The translations under genes were made by a program, and so were the position numbers. The notes beneath the pieces are model-generated. The model saw only the letters and a list, made by a program, of their open reading frames with translations, was not told the origin of the DNA and did no database searches. A DNA stretch of 64,000 bases from Sphingomonas colocasiae (GTDB lineage Bacteria > Pseudomonadota > Alphaproteobacteria > Sphingomonadales > Sphingomonadaceae): contig NZ_JAINVV010000006.1 in assembly GCF_019880585.1 (NCBI RefSeq), positions 295,144 to 359,143 of the forward strand, read 5' to 3'. This document shows, piece after piece, positions 50,723 through 61,765 of this stretch (within the stretch, counting starts at the first letter, position 1; every line of letters starts with the position of its first letter).

Positions 50723-51904
50723 TCAGCGGGGACGGAAACGGATCGGCACCGAATTGAAGCCTTGCAGGAATTCCCCGACGATGCGGCGGCATCCCTCGCG
50801 GTCGACTTCGAACGCGTCGATCGCGCCCAGCATCTCCTCGATCAGGATCCGCCCTTCCAGCCGGGCGAGATGCTGGCCAAGGCAAAAGTGCAGGCCCGTG
50901 CCGAAGGACAGGTTGCGCCGCTGGACGCGGCGGATGTCGAAGCGGTTGGGATCGGCGAATTCGCGCTCGTCGCGACAGGCGGCGGCATAGAGGAACAGCA
51001 CCGATTGCCCGGCGCGCATCGTCTCCCCATGCAGCACCCGGTCCCGCACCAGCCGGCGGCCGAGCAGGTTGGTCGGCTGGTCGAAACGCACGGCTTCCTC
51101 GAAAGCGCCGGCCGCGAGCGACGGATCGTCGCGCAATGCCGAAAGCTGCTCGGGATGCCGATCGAGCTGGTAGATGCACCCCGCCGTCGACAGCGGCACC
51201 GTATCCGATCCGGTGATGATCATCGCGAAGATGTTGAAGAAGAGCTGATCGACGCTCAGCCCCTCGTCGAAACCGGCGTTGAGCCAGGCGACGATATGGC
51301 TGTGTTCGGCCGGTGGCGAACGGCGATATCGCTCGATCAGCCCGACGATATAATCATGCGCTTCCGCAAAGGCGCGGGCGCCCGCCTCGGTGGTGCCGCG
51401 CACCCCCGGCTCGCGCGTGTAGAAACGGTCGATATAGTCGCGGATCCGCAAGACCTCCTCGATGCTCAGGCCGACGAATGCGGCGATGATCTCGAGCGCG
51501 GTGCGGCTGGCGAGGCGATGGACGTCGAGCCGCCCTTCCTCCAGCATCGGCGCCATCAGCCGGCGGACGACCTGGCGGACATGGTCGTCGATCGTCGCGA
51601 TCTTATCCTTGGTATAGGCGCGCGCGATCAGGTTGCGATGTTTCGCATGCTGGGGCGGGTCCATGAACAGGAACACGGCCGGCGGCGGATCGGAGGAAAG
51701 GAACAGCGCGTCGGTCGACGTGCCATGGCTGGCGGTGAAGGACTCGCGGTCCATGCTCGCCTGCCAGACATCCTCGAAGCGCGACAACGCCCAGCAGTCG
51801 AGATCCTCGATATAGCAGGCCGGCGCCTCGTCCTGCATCCGGGCATAGGTCGGCCAGGGATCGGCCCACAGCGCCTCGTTATAGGGGGAGTAATCGATAC
51901 CCAT
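50723..51904 (-). CDS. Cytochrome P450 (EdcA/OecB-like by context)
   Basis: A protein of 393 residues, soluble bacterial class. The I-helix ITGSDTVPLS has the acid-Thr pair, EEAVRF is the ExxR helix, and FGTGLHFCLGQHLAR holds the haem ligand C341. ATG 51904 is chosen over 51910 because AGGA lies six bases upstream. It should hydroxylate an aromatic or steroid ring, and in estrogen degraders a P450 makes 4-hydroxyestrone for the extradiol dioxygenase. No ferredoxin or reductase gene is in the window, so electron transfer must come from elsewhere. Its estrogen role is inferred. Confidence 0.85.
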   Translation of the reverse strand: MGIDYSPYNEALWADPWPTYARMQDEAPACYIEDLDCWALSRFEDVWQASMDRESFTASHGTSTDALFLSSDPPPAVFLFMDPPQHAKHRNLIARAYTKDKIATIDDHVRQVVRRLMAPMLEEGRLDVHRLASRTALEIIAAFVGLSIEEVLRIRDYIDRFYTREPGVRGTTEAGARAFAEAHDYIVGLIERYRRSPPAEHSHIVAWLNAGFDEGLSVDQLFFNIFAMIITGSDTVPLSTAGCIYQLDRHPEQLSALRDDPSLAAGAFEEAVRFDQPTNLLGRRLVRDRVLHGETMRAGQSVLFLYAAACRDEREFADPNRFDIRRVQRRNLSFGTGLHFCLGQHLARLEGRILIEEMLGAIDAFEVDREGCRRIVGEFLQGFNSVPIRFRPR

Positions 51905-52004
51905 GGTCATTCCTCATCCCGAGATCGCCGCGACGGCCGCGCAGGCGGCGGGGCTGTTTCCGGCAGGCTATCAGAGCGTATTCGCCGGGCACCTCGCATT
52001 GGGC

Positions 52005-52787
52005 TCATTTCCGGTTCGGTGACGCCAGCCGCGCGAGCAGCGCGCGGGTCTCCTCGCTTGCCAGGCGTTCGGAGAGCCGGTCCATCTCGGTCGCCATGAT
52101 TTCCGCGACGTCGCGCCGCTTCGGCGCGCGCATCAGCGCCCGGCTCTCCGCCAGCGCCGTCGCGGGCAGCGCGGCCAGCCGTTCGGCCACCGCCTGCGCA
52201 TGGGTGTCGGGCGATCCATCGGGGACGCATTCGGTGACGAGACCGATATCGAGCGCGTCCGTTGCGTCCATGGGATCGCCAAGCAGCAGCCATCGCGCGG
52301 CGCGGGCATGGCCCGCCATGCGTGGCAGCAGATAGGAAGAGGCGAATTCGGGCACGAGCCCCAGTCGCGTGAACGGAAAGTGGAAACGCGTGCCCGGCGC
52401 GCAATAGACCAGATCGAAATGCAGCAGCATCGTCGCGCCGATGCCCACGGCATTGCCCGCCACCGCCGCGACCAGCGGCTTCGGGCAATCGAGCAGCGTG
52501 GTCATGAAGCGGTAGCCGGGGCGCTCGTCCCTGGGCAGGTGACGCATCCGTTCGAAACCGGCCGCGTCATTGCCCGCGCAAAAACAGGGGCCGGCCGCCG
52601 TGACCAGAACGGCTCTGATCGCATCATCCGCCGATGCCGCCGCGATCGCCGCGCGCATGCCGTCGTACATGGCCGGGGTGAGCGCGTTGCGCGCCGCCGG
52701 ACGGTCCAGCCGGATATGCAGGATCGCGCCCGCCCGTTCGATGATCAGTTCGGGCGCCAACTCAGGCCGCAATGTGGAAACCGCCAT
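52005..52787 (-). CDS. Enoyl-CoA hydratase/isomerase family, probable isomerase
   Basis: A crotonase-fold protein of 260 residues with CFCAGNDAAGF and GIGATMLLHFD. The classic hydratase glutamates are replaced, but a Glu in VPEFASSYLLP sits where delta3,delta2-enoyl-CoA isomerases of the ECI2 type place their catalytic Glu. It likely moves a double bond in a CoA ester. The start overlaps the upstream SDR by 26 bases. The P450 gene follows after about 100 bases on the same strand. Confidence 0.75.
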   Translation of the reverse strand: MAVSTLRPELAPELIIERAGAILHIRLDRPAARNALTPAMYDGMRAAIAAASADDAIRAVLVTAAGPCFCAGNDAAGFERMRHLPRDERPGYRFMTTLLDCPKPLVAAVAGNAVGIGATMLLHFDLVYCAPGTRFHFPFTRLGLVPEFASSYLLPRMAGHARAARWLLLGDPMDATDALDIGLVTECVPDGSPDTHAQAVAERLAALPATALAESRALMRAPKRRDVAEIMATEMDRLSERLASEETRALLARLASPNRK

Positions 52788-53535
52788 CGACCGAGAGGTG
52801 CTGGCCGGTGATGTAGCTGGCGGCGTCGGTCAGGAAAAACCATGTCGCGGGCGCCACTTCGGCCGCGTCGCAGAAACGGCCCAGCGGGATCTGGCGCAGA
52901 TAGCGGTCGCGGAACTTCTCGGTGCGGATGGTGTCGGTCATCGGCGTTTCGACGACGCCGTAGCAGATGCTGTTCACGGTGATGCCGTGACGCGCCCATT
53001 CGCGCGCCGCGCTCATGGTGAGGCCCAGCACGCCCGATTTGGCGGCGCCATAATTGATCTGGCCGATCGTTCCCCGGCGCCCGGCGTCCGAGGAAATGTT
53101 GACGATCCGCCCGGGCACGGGATCGCCGCGACCGGCCCTGTCGATCAGCCTGCGGCCGACCGCGCGCAGGCAGAGGAACGCCCCGGTCAGGTTGACGTCG
53201 ATCACCTGCTGCCAGGTGGCGAGTTCCATCTCGTGCGCCATCGCGGCGCGGACGATGCCGGCATTGTTGATCAGCCCGTGCAGATCGCCGAAGCGCGCGA
53301 CGGCCTGATCCGCCATCGCCTCCACCTCCGCCTCGACCGCGACATTGACGGTCAGCGCCAGCAACCTGGGATTGGCGATCTCGGCGGCCGCCTGATCGAG
53401 CAGCGCCGTGTTGATATCGACCATCACCACATTGGCGCCGCGCGCCAGGCCGAATTCGACCAAGGCGCGGCCGACGCCCTGCGCGCCGCCGGTGACGATA
53501 TAGGTGCGGCCGTCCAGCCGATAGGGTTCGCTCAT
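52762..53535 (-). CDS. Short-chain dehydrogenase/reductase
   Basis: A protein of 257 residues with TGGAQGVG, NNAGIVR, the active-site YGAAK and a C-terminal VDGGFHIA. It is close to 3-oxoacyl-ACP reductase or hydroxysteroid-type SDRs. ATG 53535 begins the fold; the frame is open to 53697. It is between a thiolase and the enoyl-CoA isomerase gene. In an estrogen pathway it could oxidise a hydroxyl of estradiol or of a later CoA ester; the sequence alone does not decide. Confidence 0.75.
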   Translation of the reverse strand: MSEPYRLDGRTYIVTGGAQGVGRALVEFGLARGANVVMVDINTALLDQAAAEIANPRLLALTVNVAVEAEVEAMADQAVARFGDLHGLINNAGIVRAAMAHEMELATWQQVIDVNLTGAFLCLRAVGRRLIDRAGRGDPVPGRIVNISSDAGRRGTIGQINYGAAKSGVLGLTMSAAREWARHGITVNSICYGVVETPMTDTIRTEKFRDRYLRQIPLGRFCDAAEVAPATWFFLTDAASYITGQHLSVDGGFHIAA

Positions 53536-53563
53536 GCGGGAAATCCTGTCATTCTGGTCAAGC

Positions 53564-54763
53564 TCAGCACGTCCCGAGGATCGAGATGCTGCAGACATTC
53601 TTGTTGGGATAGCCGCCAAGATTGTGGGTGAGGCCAAGCCGGGGGCTGCCGAGCTGCCGCTCCCCCGCATTGCCGCGAAGCTGCTGATAGACCTCATAGG
53701 CCATGCGCAGGCCGGTGGCCCCGATGGGATGACCGAAGCATTTGAGGCCGCCGTCGATATTGCAGGGCACCTGGCCCGTGCTGTCGAAGCTGCCGGCCAG
53801 CACCTCGCGCCACCCCTGCCCCGGATCGGCCAGGCCGAGATCCTCCATCGTCACCAGCTCGGTGATCGAGAAACAGTCATGCACCTCGATCAGGTCGAGC
53901 TCGGCGCGCGGGTCGCGGATGCCGGCTTCCCGATAGGCGCGCTGGGCGGCCAGCCGCGTGGTCACGGCATAGCTGCCGTCCCAGCCGTCGAACCCGACTT
54001 CCGATCCGTTGCTGAGCGCGAGCTGCATCGACTTGACGGTGACGAGCGGGCCGGTGCGCCCCAGCTTCTCAGCGATCGCCGGGGTGGTGACGATCGCGCA
54101 GGCCGATCCGTCGCTGACCCCGCAACAGTCATAGAGGCCCAGCGGATAGGCGATCATCGGCGCGGCCAGGATCTTCTCCTTGCTGACGCGCGAGCGCAGA
54201 TGCGCCTTGGGATTGCGCGCGCCATTCTCGTGGCTCTTCCACGAGACATGGGCCATCGCTTCCTTGAGCCCGTCCATGTCGATGCCGTGGCGCGCGACAT
54301 AGGCGCTGGCGAACTGCGCGAAGCTGCCCGGCGCGGTGACGCTGGGGAACCAGAGATCCTCGAACGTGCCCTTGGTGCGTTCGGGCAGGCCGCCATAGCC
54401 GGTGTCCTTGAGCTTCTCGACACCCATGGCGAGCGCGATGTCATAGGCGCCGGAGGCGACGCCATAGACCGCGCCGCGCAGCGCCTCGGTTCCCGTCGCG
54501 CACATATTCTCGACGCGGGTCGCCGCGATATTGGGCAGGCGCAGCGCGGAGGTCAGCGACAGCGCGGACTTGCCGAGCCCATGTTCGTCGACCGACATGC
54601 CGAACCACGCCGCCTCGATCCGATCCTGTTCGATCCCGGCGTCGGCCAGCGCCTCCGCGAAGGATTCGACCATCAGGTCCTCGGCGCTGCAATCCCAGCG
54701 TTCGCCGAAACGGCTGCACCCCATGCCCAGAATGGCGACCTTGTCCCGGATACCATCAGCCAT
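53564..54763 (-). CDS. Thiolase (acetyl-CoA acyltransferase, SCP-x type)
   Basis: A protein of 399 residues with the nucleophile C88 in ENMCATGTEAL, the acid-base histidine in CFGHPIGATG and a C-terminal SISILGTC. It has all residues for thiolytic cleavage of a 3-oxoacyl-CoA, unlike the Ltp2-type protein at 44798. The start overlaps the stop of the DUF35 fusion gene by eight bases. It should complete beta-oxidation of a ring-derived CoA ester. Confidence 0.85.
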   Translation of the reverse strand: MADGIRDKVAILGMGCSRFGERWDCSAEDLMVESFAEALADAGIEQDRIEAAWFGMSVDEHGLGKSALSLTSALRLPNIAATRVENMCATGTEALRGAVYGVASGAYDIALAMGVEKLKDTGYGGLPERTKGTFEDLWFPSVTAPGSFAQFASAYVARHGIDMDGLKEAMAHVSWKSHENGARNPKAHLRSRVSKEKILAAPMIAYPLGLYDCCGVSDGSACAIVTTPAIAEKLGRTGPLVTVKSMQLALSNGSEVGFDGWDGSYAVTTRLAAQRAYREAGIRDPRAELDLIEVHDCFSITELVTMEDLGLADPGQGWREVLAGSFDSTGQVPCNIDGGLKCFGHPIGATGLRMAYEVYQQLRGNAGERQLGSPRLGLTHNLGGYPNKNVCSISILGTC

Positions 54764-56228
54764 TGGCCGTCTCCTGCGATGTGGATGATACGGCGGCGCG
54801 TGGCGGGATCGCCTTCCAGCAATAGCGGCGGAAGCCACGCTTCTCGTCGATGTCCTTGATGCGGAAGGCCAGTTCCAGCGGCGCGCCGACATGGAGTTCG
54901 CCGGGCTCGAAATCGCTGAACTCCAGCATGGCGACGCCGCCGCCCTCGAAACGGATATTGCCGTACATCAGCGGCGGATTGAACGAGAGGCCCAGCCAAT
55001 CCTCGGTGAAGGACTTCACGGTCGCGCGCTTGTCGGCGAAACCCTCCGCCTCCTGCGTATCGGTCGCATGGCATTCGGGGTTCACGCACACCCGCGAACG
55101 CGGGAACTGGGGCGTGCCGCAGGCGGTGCAACGCCCGCCCACCGCCTGGGTGACGGTCTGGCGGTGACGGAAAAAGGCCGATTGCGCGGTGCGGTTGTCA
55201 CGCTCCGCGCGCATGCCCCAATCCATCTGGAGCAGGCCATTGAAGGAAAGGAAGCGCAGATAGTTGCGGTCGGCGACGCCGGTATCCACCTGGGCATCGG
55301 CCCCGGTCATCGCGCGGGCCTCGCCGATGCGGTCGGTGGCGCGCAGCAGGATCGCCTCCGCGCCATGGCCATAGCCGAGCAGCAGGATCAGTTCGCCCGG
55401 CGCGGCCGCCTGCAACGCCTTGGTCAGCAGCAGCAGCGGATGCGCCGCGCCGGTGTCTCCCACCTCGCCATGCAGGTCCGCGACGACGGCTTCGGCGGCG
55501 ATGCCGCAGCGTTTCGCCACCGCCTGCGCTTCCTGCGCCGAAAAATGCGCGAACACGCAATGACGAAGCTCGGTGGCATCCACGCCCGCCTTTTCGAGAA
55601 GCGCGGAGACGAGGGGCGGGATGATCCCGAACTGGCCGAGCTCGCGCGCCCAGCGTTCCTCCAGCACATAATCGAACCGGGCGTCGCGCGAGCGATAATG
55701 GTCGTTGAAATCGACCGAGACCGATCGCGACGCCACATATTCGGCGATCAGGTCGCGCGATCCGACAAGGATGGCGGCGGCGCCGTCCCCCAGCCGCAAT
55801 TCCTGCGGGCTGCCCGGGCGCGCCTGCCGGTTGTCGGCCGCGATGACGAGTTCGTCGCCACCCGCCTCGATCGCGCCGAGCAACGCCCCAACGCCCGATC
55901 GCAGCGATCCGGACAGGTCGGCCGTGCGAATCGTCGCTGGCAGCGACAATGCCTCGCCGATCAGCGTGGCGTTCAGCCGGTCGGCGAAGGGCATGGTGGT
56001 GGATGCGAAGCGGAGCGAGGCGACCGCGGCCCCGGCGAACGGCACCGCCCTGCCCGCCGCCACCGCCATGGTGATGCTGTCCTCGTCATGCGCGCACATC
56101 GCGCGGGCGCCGCGCGCGGCGTTCACCAGCCCGGGGCTGGCCCAGGCATTGGCCTGTGCGATCGTTTGTCGATCGAGCCGGCGGCGCGGAACATAGGCGC
56201 CGAACGACATGATGCCGCGTTTCTGCAA
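54756..56228 (-). CDS. HMG-CoA synthase/KAS III-like domain fused to DUF35
   Basis: A protein of 490 residues. Residues 1-340 are a thiolase-superfamily condensing-enzyme fold; after that comes a zinc ribbon (CTACGTPQF, then CVNPEC, about 366-385) and an OB-fold. The position of the catalytic Cys reads DLSGSLRSG, with Ser, so it may not form an acyl-enzyme. The TTG at 56228 is favoured since AGGAG lies six bases upstream; ATG 56210 is the alternative. It is the first gene of the run to the P450 and overlaps the thiolase, so it may be a thiolase partner or scaffold. Confidence 0.7.
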   Translation of the reverse strand: MQKRGIMSFGAYVPRRRLDRQTIAQANAWASPGLVNAARGARAMCAHDEDSITMAVAAGRAVPFAGAAVASLRFASTTMPFADRLNATLIGEALSLPATIRTADLSGSLRSGVGALLGAIEAGGDELVIAADNRQARPGSPQELRLGDGAAAILVGSRDLIAEYVASRSVSVDFNDHYRSRDARFDYVLEERWARELGQFGIIPPLVSALLEKAGVDATELRHCVFAHFSAQEAQAVAKRCGIAAEAVVADLHGEVGDTGAAHPLLLLTKALQAAAPGELILLLGYGHGAEAILLRATDRIGEARAMTGADAQVDTGVADRNYLRFLSFNGLLQMDWGMRAERDNRTAQSAFFRHRQTVTQAVGGRCTACGTPQFPRSRVCVNPECHATDTQEAEGFADKRATVKSFTEDWLGLSFNPPLMYGNIRFEGGGVAMLEFSDFEPGELHVGAPLELAFRIKDIDEKRGFRRYCWKAIPPRAAVSSTSQETANG

Positions 56229-56466
56229 GGCTGACTCCTGGCTGGCGAAGAGGGAGCGGCCACGCTTGCGTGCCGCCCGTCGAACTGCGATCCGGCTATC
56301 GGCCCGCCCGCTCAGCTTGAACTCGCATCGCCTTGCACTTTCGCTCGACCATGCGCGGCCGGATCGTGACCGCCCGGATCATGAACGATTGCGAGTTTGA
56401 TGTGAGGGGGCCGCTTCCTAGCCTTGCCAGCCAGTCAATCACCGGGTGAGGAAGCGAGACCGATCG

Positions 56467-57630
56467 ATGAACGCAGCGGGCGAAGCGGAACACATCACCA
56501 TGCTGCGCGAAACGCTGCGCCGCTTCATCGACAAGGAAATGCCGCGCGACAGCGTCAGCCGCTGGGACAAGGAGAATCATTTCCCGCGCGAGGTTCACCT
56601 GAAGCTCGCCGAACTGGGGCTGACCGGCCTGACCGTGCCGGAGCAATATGGCGGCAGCGGGCGCGACATCACCGCGACGATCGTGACGATCGAGGAACTG
56701 TGTTCGCGCAGCATGGCGGTGGGCTGCGCCTATATCCAGTCGAGCTGCTATGCCGGGCTCAACCTGGTCGAGGTCGCATCGGACGCGCAACGCCGCGAAT
56801 TGCTGCCGCGCGTGGCATCGGAAGGGCTGATGTTCGCCTATGGCTTCACCGAGCCCGATGTGGGCGCCGACCTTGCCTCGGTGCGGACCACGGCGCGGCG
56901 GGACGGCGACGAACTGGTGATCCGCGGCAGCAAGCGCTTCTGCTCGGGCGCGGCCATCTCGGACTTCATCTATGCGCTGGTCCGCACCGGCCCGGCGGAG
57001 GAACGATACCGCAACCTGTCGCTCGTCCTGATCCCGCCGCATGCGCCGGGCGTGACGCTGGAAGCGCAGGACACGCTGGGGCTGAAGGGCGGCGGCACGT
57101 TCGACGTGACCTTCGACGATGTCCGCGTGCCCGTCGCCAATGTCGTCGGCGGAGAGGATGGCATCGGGCAGGGCTGGGCGAAACTGGTGGGGCCGGGCCT
57201 GGACGTCGAGAAGATCGAGGTCGCGGCGATGGCGCTGGGCATCGCGCGCGGGGCCATCGCGGACGCCTGGACCTATGCGCAGGAACGCGTGCAGTTCGGC
57301 AAGCCGATCTGCACGATCCAGTCGATCCGCCACATGCTCGCCGACGCCAGGACCCGCTTCGAGGCGTGCCGGCTGATGACGTACAACGCCGCCGCGCTGA
57401 TCGACGCGCATCAGCCGGCGGCGGTGGAGACCGCGATGGCCAAGCTGTTCGTATGCGACACCGCGCGCGACATCGTGCTCTCCTGCCAGCAGATCCTGGG
57501 CGCCTATGGCTATGTCCGCGATTTCGACATGGAACGTTATGTCCGCGACATATTGGTGATGCCGATCTTGGGCGGATCCTCGGCGATCCAGCGCAACAAC
57601 ATCGCCAACCTGCTGAAGCTGCCGCGCTGA
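56467..57630 (+). CDS. Acyl-CoA dehydrogenase
   Basis: A protein of 387 residues with YGFTEPDVGADLAS, RGSKRFCSGAA and a C-terminal QILGAYGYVRDFDMERYVRD, a complete acyl-CoA dehydrogenase. The C-terminal segment reads GGSSAIQRNN, without the Glu found there in most family members. ATG 56467 is chosen; a GTG at 56446 is in frame. It is divergent from the condensing-enzyme gene, with about 240 bases between, and is followed by a thioesterase-type gene overlapping by one base. Confidence 0.8.
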   Translation: MNAAGEAEHITMLRETLRRFIDKEMPRDSVSRWDKENHFPREVHLKLAELGLTGLTVPEQYGGSGRDITATIVTIEELCSRSMAVGCAYIQSSCYAGLNLVEVASDAQRRELLPRVASEGLMFAYGFTEPDVGADLASVRTTARRDGDELVIRGSKRFCSGAAISDFIYALVRTGPAEERYRNLSLVLIPPHAPGVTLEAQDTLGLKGGGTFDVTFDDVRVPVANVVGGEDGIGQGWAKLVGPGLDVEKIEVAAMALGIARGAIADAWTYAQERVQFGKPICTIQSIRHMLADARTRFEACRLMTYNAAALIDAHQPAAVETAMAKLFVCDTARDIVLSCQQILGAYGYVRDFDMERYVRDILVMPILGGSSAIQRNNIANLLKLPR

Positions 57631-57998
57631 TGAGCGGCCTCAACGCGCTGCTGGGCCTGCGCCTGATCGGCATGGAGGACGATGCCTTCGCCGTCGCGCT
57701 CGACATCGACGATCGCCATCATCACGATCTCGGCCTCGTCCATGGCGGCATCTATCTCACGCTCGCGGACGTCGCGATGGCCCGCATCGCCATGCACCAT
57801 CTCGGCGGGGGCAATGTGCGGACGGTGGAGCTCAAGACCAACTTCCTGCGCCCCTTCGCCACGGGCCCGATCACCGCGCGCGGGCGGATCGTTTCGGCCG
57901 GCCGACGCCTGATCTTCGCCGAAGCCCGGATCGAAGGCGGCGGACGACTGCTGGCGACGGCATCGGCGACGCTCGCGATTTCGGGAGAGACGGCATGA
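57630..57998 (+). CDS. Hot-dog fold thioesterase (PaaI/YdiI-like)
   Basis: A protein of 122 residues with the hot-dog signature LVHGGIYLTLADVAM, then a TNFLRP strand. PaaI-type enzymes release free acids from stalled CoA esters. The start overlaps the acyl-CoA dehydrogenase stop (TGATG), and its stop overlaps the next gene (ATGA). It likely recycles CoA in the catabolic block. Confidence 0.75.
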   Translation: MSGLNALLGLRLIGMEDDAFAVALDIDDRHHHDLGLVHGGIYLTLADVAMARIAMHHLGGGNVRTVELKTNFLRPFATGPITARGRIVSAGRRLIFAEARIEGGGRLLATASATLAISGETA

Positions 57999-58960
57999 CG
58001 CGCACCGGTCGCGCCCTGCTGGCCGCGCTGTTGTGGTGGCTGGCGCCGGCCCATGCCGCCGCCGAACAACCGGCCCGTTTCGAACTGGTCACCCTGGGCA
58101 CGCTCGGCGGCCCCCTGCCCAGCCCGATCCGCTCGCAGCCCGCCAACCTGCTGACCAACGGATCCGATTCCTATCTGATCGACAGCGGCGACGGCGCGGC
58201 GGACGCCATGGTGGCGGCCGGCGCAAGCTTCGCCTCGCTGCGCGGCATCTTCCTCACCCATCTCCATTTCGATCATATCGGCGGGCTGTTCGCGGTGCTC
58301 GGTCTCCGCTTCCAGCTCGACACGCCCGGCCCGCTCACCATCCATGGCCCGCGCGGCACGAGGGACCTGGTGAACGGGCTGCTCGCCGCGATGGAGCCGA
58401 GCGCGGCGGTGCGCTATGGCGTGCCCGGCGAGCGCCATGTTCCGCCCGCGCGGAATATCGAGGTGGTGGAGCTGACCGACATGTCCGCCGTCAGGATCGG
58501 CGGCATCGCCGTCTCGGCCGTGGTGAACAGCCATTACAGCTTTCCGCCCGACAGCCCCGAACATGCGCGGCACCAGTCGCTCTCCTACCGGTTCGACCTG
58601 CCCGACCGGTCGATCGTCTTCACCGGCGACACCGGCCCGTCCCCGGCGGTGGAAAGGCTTGCGGCGGGCGCGGACCTGCTGGTCGCGGAACTGATCGACC
58701 TGCCCAACACGCTGGTCAGGCTGGAAGCATTCTCGAAGACCATCTCGCCACAGGCCAAGGCCGAATGGGCGGAGCATTTCGAGAAACAGCATCTGGTGCC
58801 CGCCGAAATCGGCGACATGGCACGCCGCGCGGGGGTACGCGCGGTGATCGTCTCGCATCTGGCCGGCACCAGGGAAGACGCGGCGCTCCCCTATATGGCC
58901 GAGATCGCCCGGCGCTATGACGGGCCGGTCATCATCGCAAACGATATGCAGCGCTTCTGA
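57995..58960 (+). CDS. Exported metallo-beta-lactamase-fold hydrolase
   Basis: A protein of 321 residues with a signal peptide (hydrophobic run ending AHAAAEQP, about residue 23), then an MBL fold with HLHFDH, a VNSHYSF histidine, FTGDTGPS and a late SHLAG. The pattern is that of arylsulfatase/RNase Z-like MBL hydrolases that act on esters, thioesters or sulfate. It overlaps the thioesterase gene and ends the block. Export suggests that it acts on the substrate before uptake, perhaps removing a conjugate. This is speculative. Confidence 0.75.
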   Translation: MTRTGRALLAALLWWLAPAHAAAEQPARFELVTLGTLGGPLPSPIRSQPANLLTNGSDSYLIDSGDGAADAMVAAGASFASLRGIFLTHLHFDHIGGLFAVLGLRFQLDTPGPLTIHGPRGTRDLVNGLLAAMEPSAAVRYGVPGERHVPPARNIEVVELTDMSAVRIGGIAVSAVVNSHYSFPPDSPEHARHQSLSYRFDLPDRSIVFTGDTGPSPAVERLAAGADLLVAELIDLPNTLVRLEAFSKTISPQAKAEWAEHFEKQHLVPAEIGDMARRAGVRAVIVSHLAGTREDAALPYMAEIARRYDGPVIIANDMQRF

Positions 58961-59082
58961 CGCCCGACATCGTCATCCCCGCGCATGCGCACTGGTGCCC
59001 GGGATTTTCCCGTCGGAATTTTTCGCGGATCCGATAATTCCTGGGAGGATGCCCACCAACTTATCGTCGGGACATGATCCGG

Positions 59083-59296
59083 GCTCCTCTCCTCCCTACG
59101 CGCAGCGTGGGGAGGGGGACCACGGCGCGAAGCGGCGTGGTGGAGGGGAATTTCGATGCGTCATTTCCCGCCGCAATTGGCGGAAATCGCGGGATAACGC
59201 TGCCGCAGCCGCTGCGTGGCATCGGCATCGCACTTCCCCTCCACCACCACGGCTCAGGCCGTGGCGGTCCCCCTCCCCATCTTCGATGGGGAGGAG
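59083..59296. repeat. Long inverted repeat with internal hairpins
   Basis: Arm 59083-59150 (CTCCCTACGCGCAGCGTGGG and a following CCACGG stem) is an imperfect complement of 59234-59296, with each arm containing smaller hairpins. It separates the catabolic block from katG. The 440 bases from 58961 to 59400 hold no gene that I can support. Confidence 0.6.
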
Positions 59297-59400
59297 AAAA
59301 TCTCGCCATCGCGCATCCTGAATCAAATCCCGGGCGCCAACGCGCCTGCGCGGGACGACAGGGCTTTTCAACAGCCTGCCAGACCAATGGCAAGGTGCCG

Positions 59401-61656
<2,256 letters not shown>

Positions 61657-61765
61657 CTATGCCCGTCACGCGCCTGCGGGAAACGATCTGCGTCCATCAG
61701 AGAGAATTAGAAAATCGATCACAAGTTCCCGGATGCGCAATCCGATCGATCTGTTCAGTGAGGGA

